A stretch of DNA of 64,000 nt, from contig NZ_AKKC02000004.1 of the NCBI RefSeq assembly GCF_000282095.2, forward strand, positions 1,612,001 to 1,676,000. Direction: 5' to 3'. This document shows positions 35,261 to 43,648 of the stretch, piece by piece (the stretch's first letter is position 1; the number at the start of each line of letters is the position of its first letter). The notes under the pieces are model-generated. The model saw nothing but the letters and a program-made list of their open reading frames with translations, had not been told where the DNA came from and made no database searches. The DNA comes from Rhizobium sp. CF080. Lineage in GTDB: Bacteria; Pseudomonadota; Alphaproteobacteria; Rhizobiales; Rhizobiaceae. The translations under genes and the position numbers were made by a program.

Positions 35261-36556
35261 ATGAAACATGCACCTGCCTACAATTCGAGATCAGGGTGGA
35301 ATGCCTTTCTGCCAACACGTCAACCGAAGACTGACCTGCCCTCAGGCCGGCGTTTTCGTACGATCGTCGTCGGCGCGGGCTTTACCGGACTGGCGATCGC
35401 CCGCCGGCTTGCTGAGCTGGCACTGAAAGAGGAAGTTCTGCTGATCGAGGCATCGACGATCGGCGAAGGCGCCTCCGGACGAAATTCCGGGTATCTCCTG
35501 ATCAACCCCGGCGAACCCAGCGCCAATGCCGCCGGCTTTAGGGAGAACTGGGCAGGCAGGCAGATGGGTCTGGTCGGCGAAGGCTTCGAACTGCTCCGCT
35601 CGCTCGTCAGATCCAACGGAATAGATTGCAACTGGAACGATAACCCGCTGGCAATCACCGCTGCAGCGACACCGGGCGTAGAGAAGACGGCTCGCGAAAC
35701 ACGCGTGACCTACATGGGATGGGGCCTCGATACCCAGGAATACGATCGGCAGGACCTGCGACGGATTACGGGAACGGACTATTACCGATACGGGCTGCAG
35801 TCGCTGACAAAGGCGTTGATCCAGCCCGCCGCGCTGCATCGCGGGCTTGCGGATACGCTTCCGGCTGCCGTTACGCTTTTGGAGAACACCACGGTCCGGG
35901 GTTTCAGCGGGAACTCGCCAGTCGACGTGGCGACCGATCGCGGCGAATTCCGGTGCGACCGCCTGTTTGTCGCCAACAACCTGCATGCCAGGTCGCTTGG
36001 CATCGCCCGCAATCGCATGGTCGGTATTTATACCTATGGCGCCTTCACGCCGGAACTTGGCGACGACGATCTGCAGAAGTTGGGCGAGGAACCAGACTGG
36101 GGTATCCTGCCGGCGCATCGCATGGGGACGACATTGCGCAAGACCGGTCGTCGTCTGCTGATACGAAGCGGCGACTCCTACGAAAGCGAACTTTCGACGG
36201 ACGATGCACGTCGCATGTTGACGACGCTCTACCGCAACCGTTTCCCGCTTATGCGCAGCCACGAGCTGGAATATACTTGGGGCGGGCTGACAGCCGTCAC
36301 CCACAATGGCGGTTTCTATTTCGGACAGGTCAGACCGGGGATCTATGCATCCGTCGGCTGCGGTGGAGCAGGCGTCGTCCGCGGCACTGTGCAAGGCAAG
36401 CTTCTGGCAGAGCTTGCCTGCGGCATCGATTCCCGCCTACTTTCGGACCGCCTTGCCATGAAAGCTGCAAACTGGCTTCCGCCGGAGCCGTTTCGCGGGA
36501 TCGGAGCGCGGCTGCAGATTGCATTGGAGCAAAGGCAGGCAGGACAGGAACGTTGA
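35261..36556 (+). CDS. FAD-dependent oxidoreductase (DAO family)
   Basis: A 431-residue flavoprotein of the D-amino-acid-oxidase/sarcosine-oxidase superfamily. The dinucleotide-binding motif is IVVGAGFTGLAIARRLAE (about 35-52), then LLIEASTIGEGASGRNSGY, the stretch usual in gamma-glutamylputrescine oxidase (PuuB)-like enzymes. The C-terminal GGLTAVTHNGGFYFGQ and GCGGAGVVRGTVQGKLLAELA fit the family. GGAG lies 7 bases before the ATG. It is the only plus-strand gene here and stands divergent from the molybdoenzyme. It would oxidise a secondary amine or a similar C-N bond. Confidence 0.85.
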   Translation: MKHAPAYNSRSGWNAFLPTRQPKTDLPSGRRFRTIVVGAGFTGLAIARRLAELALKEEVLLIEASTIGEGASGRNSGYLLINPGEPSANAAGFRENWAGRQMGLVGEGFELLRSLVRSNGIDCNWNDNPLAITAAATPGVEKTARETRVTYMGWGLDTQEYDRQDLRRITGTDYYRYGLQSLTKALIQPAALHRGLADTLPAAVTLLENTTVRGFSGNSPVDVATDRGEFRCDRLFVANNLHARSLGIARNRMVGIYTYGAFTPELGDDDLQKLGEEPDWGILPAHRMGTTLRKTGRRLLIRSGDSYESELSTDDARRMLTTLYRNRFPLMRSHELEYTWGGLTAVTHNGGFYFGQVRPGIYASVGCGGAGVVRGTVQGKLLAELACGIDSRLLSDRLAMKAANWLPPEPFRGIGARLQIALEQRQAGQER

Positions 36557-36776
36557 TCCTCCTCATGCCCGCGAGCATCATAGCTGTAGGGACGCCATCG
36601 ATTGCTAGGAAGCGTCTTGAGCCAATTCGAACTGTCGACCCCTGCCGTTCACTTTCTCAAGTTGTTGAAAATCCAACCTTTGCTGCACAACGTGCTATTA
36701 TGGAACTCTGTCGTCAGAGGAGCGTCGCCGCGCTGGTTTTGACTGCGCTTAAATTTAATTTAGGCCACGCTGAATT

Positions 36777-37142
36777 CTACTGGCCCGCATCGCCGGCCGA
36801 AATGAAATAGACTTTTCGCACGGTCTCGTGCACTTCCCAGGTTCCACTCCAGCCGAGCGGCAGGGTGAACATGTCACCGGGACCAAAGAAGTACGACCGT
36901 CCATCCTGGCTGTGGATGGTCACACGCCCGGTCAACAGAAAACATGTCTCCGAGGTCGCCTCGCGCGTCGTGGCAAAACGGCCGGGTGTGCATTCCCAGA
37001 TTCCGCTTGAAATCGCGCCATCGGATCTTTCCCAGAACTGCAGGGAGGCTTCTGTCTGCCCCTCGTCTATGGACGTCGGTTTCACCTTGAACTCTCCAAT
37101 GTCGAGCGTCAGAGGAGCGTGGAAAGACAAAATATCGGTCAT
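36777..37142 (-). CDS. cupin-domain protein (DUF861/ureidoglycine-aminohydrolase-like)
   Basis: A small single cupin of about 121 residues starting MTDILSFHAPL. A GTG three codons earlier is possible, and neither start has a strong ribosome-binding site. The core is SSGIWECTPGRFATTREATSETCFLLTGRVTIHSQDGRSYFFGPGDMFTLPLGWSGTWEV, broken by turns typical of the DUF861 group found next to amine-oxidising flavoenzymes. The metal-binding HxH is absent; Glu and Trp dominate. It lies 62 bases downstream of the second FAD oxidoreductase in the same direction. Its role is unknown, perhaps binding of an intermediate. Confidence 0.75.
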   Translation of the reverse strand: MTDILSFHAPLTLDIGEFKVKPTSIDEGQTEASLQFWERSDGAISSGIWECTPGRFATTREATSETCFLLTGRVTIHSQDGRSYFFGPGDMFTLPLGWSGTWEVHETVRKVYFISAGDAGQ

Positions 37143-37204
37143 GTATCTCACAAGATTTAGGGTCGTATGTTTCTGAAAAGCGGGAATGCGAAGGCGGGCA
37201 TCGA

Positions 37205-38494
37205 TCAGATGCCAAGCCGGTCCTTCATGCGGCCATGCCAGATTGCGACCTTGGCGCCGATCGGCCAGAAACGGTGGAAGGCGATCGGCTCGACCGGCGA
37301 GACCGCCAGCGGAAAATCCTTCACCGCCCCGCCCTGAAGAAGTTTTGCGAGGTGAGGCCCAAGGGCGGTGCTGAGCGCCACGCCGCGGCCGTTATAGCCC
37401 AGTAAGGCAAACACGCCTTCCGCCGGATTGTGCAGATGCGGCAAATGATCGCCGGTCATCGCCACCCGGCCGTTCCAGCCATGCGTCCATGTCGCCTGCG
37501 ACAGCGATGGCCAGAGGCGTTTCGCATAACCAGTCAGGTTCGGCAGCAGATCGGCGGAAAACAGCGGCCGCATCGGACCGCGCCCGCCGATCAGCAGCCG
37601 GTTTTGCGCGTCCATCCGATAATAGACGGTGATATTGCCCGATTCGTAGAGCACCGAGCGCGAGGGCATGATCTGCGATGCCTGCCTGCCACCCAGCGGT
37701 TCGGTCGCAGCGATCGCGCTGAAGACCGGAATGACCGAGCGGCGCAGGCCGGGCCACAGGTCGTCCGTATAGCCATTGGTCGCGATCAGCACGCGCTTCG
37801 CGGCAACAGAGCCTCTCGATGTCTCCAAAACCCAGCTGCCGCTGCGGTCTGTGAGCGACTTGACTTCGCTGTCGCCGTAAATGGCAGCACCTGCCGACGA
37901 CGCGGCTGCGGCAAGCCCGCGCACCAGCTTTAATGGACTGACGTCGCCGCCCCTGAGATCGAGCATCGCAGCCCGGTAGCGGTCGGTGCCCGTGGCCGCG
38001 GTGGTGGCCGATGCGTCCAGAAGCCGGACCGGCATGCCGTAATGCTGCCATTTCTCCACGGTGTGCTTCAGGATATCGACGGCCCTGCCATGGCTCGCTG
38101 CACGAATGGTGCCGTTCTGCCGCGCATCGCAATCGATGCCCAGCCGGCGGATCAGTGAAAGGGTAAAATCCGGGCCAAGCCAAGCGAGATCGACCAGTGC
38201 CCTGCCCCGCTCAGGGCCGAACATCGCCTCCAGCGCGTCGGGGTCAAATTTCAGGCCCGGGTTGAGCTGCCCGCCATTGCGGCCGGACGCGCCCCACCCC
38301 GGCTGGCGGGCTTCGACAACGGCAACGCTGGTGCCCGCTTCGGCAAGGTGAAATGCCGCCGACAGGCCGGTCAACCCACCGCCCACGATGGCAACTTCGA
38401 CTTCGTGTTTTCCATCGAGCGCCGAAAAGTCGGCTCCCCTACCGGCCGCTTCGCGATAGAGGCTGCTTAGGCTGGCGTCTTCGTCGTCATGCAT
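37205..38494 (-). CDS. FAD-dependent oxidoreductase, PuuB-like
   Basis: A 429-residue flavoprotein of the DAO superfamily. The motif VAIVGGGLTGLSAAFHLAEAG is at about 33-53, followed by VVEARQPGWGASGRNGGQLNPGLKFD, the pattern of gamma-glutamylputrescine oxidases. The C-terminal part GYNGRGVALSTALGPHLAKLL is the second FAD contact region. It sits 5 bases after the DapA-family stop and is followed by the small cupin. With the aldehyde dehydrogenase it would form the oxidation steps of an amine: amine to imine/aldehyde, then aldehyde to acid. The substrate is inferred. Confidence 0.87.
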   Translation of the reverse strand: MHDDEDASLSSLYREAAGRGADFSALDGKHEVEVAIVGGGLTGLSAAFHLAEAGTSVAVVEARQPGWGASGRNGGQLNPGLKFDPDALEAMFGPERGRALVDLAWLGPDFTLSLIRRLGIDCDARQNGTIRAASHGRAVDILKHTVEKWQHYGMPVRLLDASATTAATGTDRYRAAMLDLRGGDVSPLKLVRGLAAAASSAGAAIYGDSEVKSLTDRSGSWVLETSRGSVAAKRVLIATNGYTDDLWPGLRRSVIPVFSAIAATEPLGGRQASQIMPSRSVLYESGNITVYYRMDAQNRLLIGGRGPMRPLFSADLLPNLTGYAKRLWPSLSQATWTHGWNGRVAMTGDHLPHLHNPAEGVFALLGYNGRGVALSTALGPHLAKLLQGGAVKDFPLAVSPVEPIAFHRFWPIGAKVAIWHGRMKDRLGI

Positions 38495-38499
38495 AGAAG

Positions 38500-39423
38500 T
38501 CAGGGCCTTTGGACCGGTTTGATGGGCAAGATGCCATCGGCATGCAGGCTCGACAGCACCTCGAAGAGTTTTTGCTTCAGGCCGGAAGAAACCTGGCCGA
38601 GCGGCAATAGCGATGGGCCGTTCGCAAGACCGATCAACTCCAGCGCATAGCGGAGCGGCGACGGGTTTTCCTCGGCAAACAACTTATCCATCAGCGGGCT
38701 CAGCTTGCGCTGCAACGTAAGCGCCTCCTTGAACTTGCCTGCCTCGGCCAGCGCCTGGATCTCGTTCCAGACGCCGGGTACGAGCACAGCCGAAGTCAGG
38801 ATACCACCACGGGCGCCTTGGCTGACCTGCTGGGTGAACAGCGTATCTTGACCGCTCAGCATCTGGAAATCCGGGGTTACCCGCTCCATGACGTGGTCGA
38901 AGTGGTAAAGGTCGGTATTCGACGCCTTCATGCCGATGACGGTGCCATCGTTAGCAAGGGTTGCGATCGTATCGGGTGTCAGCACGAAGTGGCTTCGCGC
39001 CGGGTTGTCGTAGAGCACGATCGGCAGATCGACGGCTTCGCGATAGGCTTGAAAATACCGAATGACGCCGACCTGATCGTTGCGGGCGTAATACGGAACG
39101 ATCACCATCACGGCGTCGGCGCCGGCGGCCTTGAAGTCGCGCCCGACATCAACCGCGTCGCCGAAGCCCGGCGACAGCACGCCGGCGACAACCGGGATTT
39201 TGCCTGCAGCCGCTTCGACGCTCGCTTCGACCGCCTGAATGCGCGTCCTTTGCGAAAGCGCGGTGAACTCGCCGGTACCGCCGAGTGGCACGACTCCATT
39301 GACCCCATGCTCGATCATATAGCCGATCAACGCCATCATGCCGGCTACATCACAGCTGCCATCGGCAAACACCGGCGTCGGGCAGGCAGGCAACAGGCCA
39401 CTTAGGAAAACAGGTTTGGTCAT
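38500..39423 (-). CDS. DapA/NAL-family lyase
   Basis: A 307-residue class I Schiff-base lyase/synthase of the dihydrodipicolinate synthase/N-acetylneuraminate lyase family. The Schiff-base Lys is Lys166 (IGMKASN), the proton-shuttle Tyr is Tyr138 (VLYDNP), and the GGTGE motif is at 48-52. Family members in catabolic operons include keto-deoxysugar dehydratases and pyrroline-hydroxycarboxylate deaminases that feed an aldehyde dehydrogenase. Here it lies between the PuuB-like oxidase (5 bases) and the aldehyde dehydrogenase (24 bases). A hydroxyproline-like or sugar-acid route is therefore an alternative to polyamine catabolism. Confidence 0.87.
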   Translation of the reverse strand: MTKPVFLSGLLPACPTPVFADGSCDVAGMMALIGYMIEHGVNGVVPLGGTGEFTALSQRTRIQAVEASVEAAAGKIPVVAGVLSPGFGDAVDVGRDFKAAGADAVMVIVPYYARNDQVGVIRYFQAYREAVDLPIVLYDNPARSHFVLTPDTIATLANDGTVIGMKASNTDLYHFDHVMERVTPDFQMLSGQDTLFTQQVSQGARGGILTSAVLVPGVWNEIQALAEAGKFKEALTLQRKLSPLMDKLFAEENPSPLRYALELIGLANGPSLLPLGQVSSGLKQKLFEVLSSLHADGILPIKPVQRP

Positions 39424-39447
39424 ATCGTTCCTTCCTTGTCTCGCGTG

Positions 39448-40944
39448 TCAGCCGAGATTGATCCAGGTGGCCTTCAGGTCGGTATATTTTTCCAGCGCGT
39501 GAAGCGACTTGTCGCGCCCCGACCCAGACTGCTTGAAACCTCCGAAAGGCGAGGATATATCGCCATGATCAAAGCAGTTGACCCAGACGACGCCTGCCCT
39601 CAGAGCGCTGGAGACCTTGAAGGCGCGGTTGATGTTGCTTGTCCAGATGCCGGCTGCCAAGCCGTATATGGTGTCGTTGCCAACGGCGATCGCCTCGTCT
39701 TCATCCTTCACCGAAATGGTCGAGAGAACCGGGCCGAATATCTCTTCCTGGGCGATCTTCATCTTGTTGTCGACGTCGTCGAACAGGGTCGGCTCTATGA
39801 AATGGCCGTCACCCGCCTCCATCCGCTTGCCACCCAGACGGAGAGTTGCGCCTTCGGCAATGCCGCTTTCGATATAGTTCATAATCGTGTCGGCCTGTTT
39901 GCCATCGACAATCGCGCCGATATCGGTCCTCGGATCGAGCGGATCTCCGACCTTCATGGCCTTCGCGGTCGCGATGATCTTCTCGACCACCTGGTCTTTG
40001 ACCTTGTCTTCGACGATCAGGCGGGAGCCGGCATTGCAGACCTCGCCCTGATTGTAGAAAATTCCCCAGGCGGCAGATATTGCCGCCGCATCGAGATCCG
40101 GAGCGTCGGCGAAGATGATGTTCGGAGATTTGCCACCACATTCCAGGCCGACCCGTTTCAGGTTGGACTGCCCGGCATATTGCATGAAGTATTTCCCGAC
40201 TTCAGTCGATCCAGTGAAGGCTATGCAATCGACATCCATGTGAAGGCCGAGGGCCTTGCCTGCGATCTCCCCGCGGCCGGGCAGCACATTGAAGACGCCG
40301 TCGGGAATGCCGGCAGCCGCCGCGAACTCCGCGATGCGGATAGCCGTCAGCGAAGACTGTTCGGCGGGCTTCAGAATCACCGAGTTTCCAGCCGCGAGAA
40401 TGGGAGCGATCTTCCATGAGGCCATCAAAAGCGGGAAGTTCCAGGGCACGATGGCAGCCACCACGCCGAGTGGTTCGCGTCTCATCAGCGAGATAGCGGT
40501 CGATGGGGTCGGCGCGATCTCGTCATACACTTTGTCAACTGCCTCCGCATACCAGCGGATGCAGTTTATCGACAACGGCAGGTCCACGGAAAGGCTGTCA
40601 CGGATGGGCTTGCCCATGTCGAGGGTTTCTAGCAGCGCAAGCTCATCGGCGTTCGATTCTATCAGTTCGGCGAACTTGAGCAGCTTGGCCTTGCGCTCCC
40701 TCGGCGCGGCTTTTGACCAGGAGCCTTGTGCGAAGGCTTTACGCGCGGATGCTACGGCACGATCGACATCCGCCTCCTCGGCCGAGGCGATGACGCCGAG
40801 CAGCTTGCCGGTGGCAGGGTTGAATGACTCGAACGTGGCATCCGAGAGCGCTTTCGTATAACGCCCGTCGATGAACGCCTCGCCCCTGATCTGAAGATCT
40901 CGCGACCTCGCGTGCCAGATATCCACCGTCATATCGTTCATCAC
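39448..40944 (-). CDS. aldehyde dehydrogenase, PuuC-like
   Basis: A 498-residue NAD(P)-dependent aldehyde dehydrogenase. The catalytic Cys is Cys303 in NQGEVCNAGSR, the general-base Glu is in LECGGKSPNI, and the cofactor stretch VPWNFPLLMASWKIAPILAAG is complete. The overall pattern is that of gamma-glutamyl-gamma-aminobutyraldehyde dehydrogenase (PuuC). It heads the minus-strand operon of ALDH, DapA-like lyase, FAD oxidoreductase and cupin, and it is divergent from the XRE-cupin regulator. A putative operator at 40991-41021 lies directly upstream. Confidence 0.9.
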   Translation of the reverse strand: MMNDMTVDIWHARSRDLQIRGEAFIDGRYTKALSDATFESFNPATGKLLGVIASAEEADVDRAVASARKAFAQGSWSKAAPRERKAKLLKFAELIESNADELALLETLDMGKPIRDSLSVDLPLSINCIRWYAEAVDKVYDEIAPTPSTAISLMRREPLGVVAAIVPWNFPLLMASWKIAPILAAGNSVILKPAEQSSLTAIRIAEFAAAAGIPDGVFNVLPGRGEIAGKALGLHMDVDCIAFTGSTEVGKYFMQYAGQSNLKRVGLECGGKSPNIIFADAPDLDAAAISAAWGIFYNQGEVCNAGSRLIVEDKVKDQVVEKIIATAKAMKVGDPLDPRTDIGAIVDGKQADTIMNYIESGIAEGATLRLGGKRMEAGDGHFIEPTLFDDVDNKMKIAQEEIFGPVLSTISVKDEDEAIAVGNDTIYGLAAGIWTSNINRAFKVSSALRAGVVWVNCFDHGDISSPFGGFKQSGSGRDKSLHALEKYTDLKATWINLG

Positions 40945-40990
40945 CGCCGCCCTTAATTTTTAGGAAAATGTGTGCGGCAGGCTACACAAT

Positions 40991-41021
40991 TTCAGAAAAT
41001 CCACAATGCTGCTTTTCTGAA
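40991..41021. promoter_or_regulatory. inverted repeat, candidate operator of the XRE-cupin regulator
   Basis: TTCAGAAAA at 40991-40999 and its exact complement TTTTCTGAA at 41013-41021 form a 9-base inverted repeat with a 13-base spacer. It sits in the AT-rich divergent region (40945-41129) between the aldehyde dehydrogenase gene and the regulator gene. The same half-site recurs in front of the polyamine-importer operon, at 41776-41784. This arrangement suggests that one regulator controls both sides. Confidence 0.6.
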
Positions 41022-41129
41022 TTATGAAAATTATTGTGGGAGCCGCAAAGACAGGGTAGTCCTGCAGTAAGCATCCATTGCAAGCGCCGCACGTGGCCAA
41101 CCGAGTGATCGTGGAGAAAATTTCAAATC

Positions 41130-41759
41130 ATGGGAAAGGTCAAAAATCGCCAAAACCGATCCAAGGCGCCCGATGTCGAAAATGGGCAGCCTTCCGGCGG
41201 ATCGGGCGGCACTCATCCGGCGCTCGGCGCCAGGATTCGCGACCTCCGGCTTGGACGCAACCTGACATTGGCAGATCTTGCCGCGAGCACCGGCATTTCG
41301 ATAGGCACGCTGTCGCAGATGGAGCGCGATCTCGTTTCTCCCACAGTGAGAACCCTTTTCACGTTGAGCAATGCCCTCGACGTATCGCCTGCCTGGCTTA
41401 TCGATCCGGATCATGATAGGGAAAGGGATGAGCCTTATATCGTCCGTGCCGACCAACGGCAGCCGTTCATTCACACCGAAGGGATGCGCAAGGATTTGAT
41501 TGCTCCGCCGGCCACCGGCCGGCTGAAAGCTTTCTACCTGATCATAGAGCCGGGTGGCGGCTCCGGATCCGTTCCATACGTGCATACGGGCGAAGAAATC
41601 GGCCTGGTGATTTCCGGGGTACTTGAACTGCGTATCGAGGATGGTGTTTTCGTTCTTCGAGAAGGGGACTGCTTTTCGTTCCCGAGTGACAAACCTCACA
41701 GCTTCTCGAATATCGGCACCGCGCAATGTACGGTTTTTTGGGTTAATGCCGATTTTTAG
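41130..41759 (+). CDS. XRE-family regulator with cupin domain (PuuR-like)
   Basis: A 209-residue regulator. A helix-turn-helix of the lambda-repressor type lies at about 30-85 (LGARIRDLRLGRNLTLADLAASTGISIGTLSQMERD). A single cupin at about 130-205 (VPYVHTGEEIGLVISGVLELRIED, then FSFPSDKPHSFSN) binds the effector. The architecture equals PuuR of E. coli, which represses putrescine genes. Its first 25 residues are low-complexity, so the real start may be slightly later. It lies between the catabolic operon (minus) and the Pot-type importer (plus), an ideal position to control both. Confidence 0.88.
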   Translation: MGKVKNRQNRSKAPDVENGQPSGGSGGTHPALGARIRDLRLGRNLTLADLAASTGISIGTLSQMERDLVSPTVRTLFTLSNALDVSPAWLIDPDHDRERDEPYIVRADQRQPFIHTEGMRKDLIAPPATGRLKAFYLIIEPGGGSGSVPYVHTGEEIGLVISGVLELRIEDGVFVLREGDCFSFPSDKPHSFSNIGTAQCTVFWVNADF

Positions 41760-41763
41760 TTGG

Positions 41764-41786
41764 AAATTTTCATTTTTCAGAAAATT
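41764..41786. promoter_or_regulatory. second candidate operator before the importer operon
   Basis: The regulator gene stops at 41759. Right after it the sequence carries AATTTTC at 41764-41770 and GAAAATT at 41780-41786, a 7-base inverted repeat. The downstream arm is inside TTCAGAAAA (41776-41784), the half-site of the operator at 40991-41021. The remaining stretch to the importer start at 41899 is AT-rich and probably contains the promoter. Confidence 0.5.
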
Positions 41787-41898
41787 GCTTGTCGTCGATT
41801 TGTTTTTATGCCAGCGTGATGGAAATTCCAAGGCAGCTTTTGGTGCCGAATTTTGGAAATATGAAAACGCGTCGAGCTGAACTCGAACGGGGAATAGC

Positions 41899-42750
41899 AT
41901 GTCTGGAGATGCTCCATATCTGACATCGCGCGCAGGGATCTTATTGCTTGCGCCGCTCGTCATCCTGCTTCTGCTGTTTTTCGTCTACCCTCTTCTGTTC
42001 ACCCTGTGGAACAGCGTTTACGAGGGCGGGCTGACGGTGAGAGCCTACGAGGAGCTGTTCACCAGCACGCTTTTCTACAAGGTGCTACGGACGACCTTCG
42101 TGATAAGCTTCACCGCGACGGCGGTCAGCCTCCTGCTTGGTTATCCGGTCGCGCTGCATATTTCACGCCAGCCGCCAGGGCGCCGCGTCATCTACCTGAC
42201 GCTGGTGATGCTACCCTTCTGGACCAGCATCCTGGTGAAGAGCTTCGCCTTGACCGTGCTGCTCGGCTATAGCGGGATCATCAACCAGATGCTCGGCTCG
42301 ATCAGCGGCGGCCAGCTCAACATTCCGATGGTCTTCAACCGCTTCGGTGCCATCATCGGGATGATCAACTACCTGCTCCCTTTTATGATTCTGTCGATCC
42401 TCGGCAGCCTTCTGGCCCAAGATCCGAACCTTGCTCGCGCCGCCGAAGTGATGGGCGCCGGCCGGTTCCGGATTTTCCGCAAGGTAACGCTACCGCTCAG
42501 CATGCCGGGCGTGATGGCCGGCGTTATCATCAATTTCACCTTGTCGATCGGCATGTATATCACCCCTGCCCTGCTGGGCGGCCGGCAGGACATGATGATC
42601 GCCAACCTGATCGATTTCTATACGCGCCAGACTTTGGACTGGCCGGTCGCATCGGCGATCGCAGTGGTGCTGCTTGCGATATCCGGCATCTTGGTGGCGA
42701 TCCTTGGCAAGGTCCGCGGCAGTCAGGGCACGATGGGAGCGGCAGCATGA
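41899..42750 (+). CDS. spermidine/putrescine-type ABC permease, PotB type
   Basis: A 283-residue inner-membrane permease with six predicted helices; the first is GILLLAPLVILLLLFFVYPLLFTLW. The EAA-like loop is RAAEVMGAGRFRIFRKVTLPLSMPGVMAG. It belongs to the PotB/PhnU group of importers for polyamines and related cations. GGGGA precedes the ATG. The next permease overlaps its stop by 4 bases (ATGA). It is the first gene of a six-gene plus-strand unit that follows the PuuR-like regulator. Confidence 0.9.
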   Translation: MSGDAPYLTSRAGILLLAPLVILLLLFFVYPLLFTLWNSVYEGGLTVRAYEELFTSTLFYKVLRTTFVISFTATAVSLLLGYPVALHISRQPPGRRVIYLTLVMLPFWTSILVKSFALTVLLGYSGIINQMLGSISGGQLNIPMVFNRFGAIIGMINYLLPFMILSILGSLLAQDPNLARAAEVMGAGRFRIFRKVTLPLSMPGVMAGVIINFTLSIGMYITPALLGGRQDMMIANLIDFYTRQTLDWPVASAIAVVLLAISGILVAILGKVRGSQGTMGAAA

Positions 42751-43556
42751 CATCGCATCGACTGCCTTCTCTCGCGGGCGCACTGTTCGTGCCTCTTGTG
42801 GCCTGGATCTGCTACCTGCTGCTGCTGATCCCTACGCTGATCGTCTTTCCGATATCGCTCGGCAATTCCGCCGAGATGGAGTTTCCGCCGAGCAACCCGT
42901 CGCTGGATCTCTACCGGCAGTTCTTCTCCGATCCCGCTTGGTGGGGTTCCATGATCCAGAGCGGCATCATCGCCCTGATCACCACCGTGCTGACGATCGT
43001 ACTGGCGGTTCCCGCGGCCTATGCCCTCCAGCGCAGCCACATCCGTGGACAGGGCTTCGTGCAGGGTCTGATCATGGGACCGCTCTTGGTGCCGGTCATC
43101 GTGCTTGCGCTCGGTCTCTACTTGCAGCTTGGCCCCTGGGGCGGACTGAACAGCAATCTCACTTTGGTTCTGTCGCACACTATGCTGGCCGTGCCGTTCA
43201 TGATGCTCTCTGTCGGTGCTTCGCTGCGCCATATCGATCCGGCGCTTGAAAACGCCGCACTGATCATGGGGGCATCGAAACGCGCGGTCTTCTTCCGGGT
43301 TGTGCTGCCGCAGCTTGCATCCGGCATCGCGGCCGGCAGCATGTTCGCCTTCCTGATCTCGCTGGACGAGGTGATCGTCGCCTATTTCATCACCGGACCG
43401 GATACTCAGACTCTGCCGGTGAAAATGTATAGCGCCATACGCTGGGAAGTTTCACCCGTCATCGCTGCCATCTCCACGCTGCTGACCATCGTCTCTTTCG
43501 TGCTCGCCATTGCGATCATGTTTCTCGAGCGCAACCAGCGCACCAACACAGGTTGA
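42747..43556 (+). CDS. spermidine/putrescine-type ABC permease, PotC type
   Basis: A 269-residue second permease. The N-terminal helix is LFVPLVAWICYLLLLIPTLIVF, and the EAA-like loop is NAALIMGASKRAVFFRVVLPQLASGIAAG. The motif SLDEVIVAYFITGPDTQTLPVKMYS is diagnostic of PotC/PotI proteins. Its ATG overlaps the PotB-type stop by 4 bases. It pairs with that permease and takes its ligand from the binding protein encoded at 44786. Confidence 0.9.
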   Translation: MTSHRLPSLAGALFVPLVAWICYLLLLIPTLIVFPISLGNSAEMEFPPSNPSLDLYRQFFSDPAWWGSMIQSGIIALITTVLTIVLAVPAAYALQRSHIRGQGFVQGLIMGPLLVPVIVLALGLYLQLGPWGGLNSNLTLVLSHTMLAVPFMMLSVGASLRHIDPALENAALIMGASKRAVFFRVVLPQLASGIAAGSMFAFLISLDEVIVAYFITGPDTQTLPVKMYSAIRWEVSPVIAAISTLLTIVSFVLAIAIMFLERNQRTNTG

Positions 43557-43648
43557 TGATGATGGATCTGATGAGCCAAAACACAAAGGGACAGTCGCCG
43601 GCGATGACGTCCCCCGCCCCTATGCGGGACACGAAGGAGCCCGCCAAG

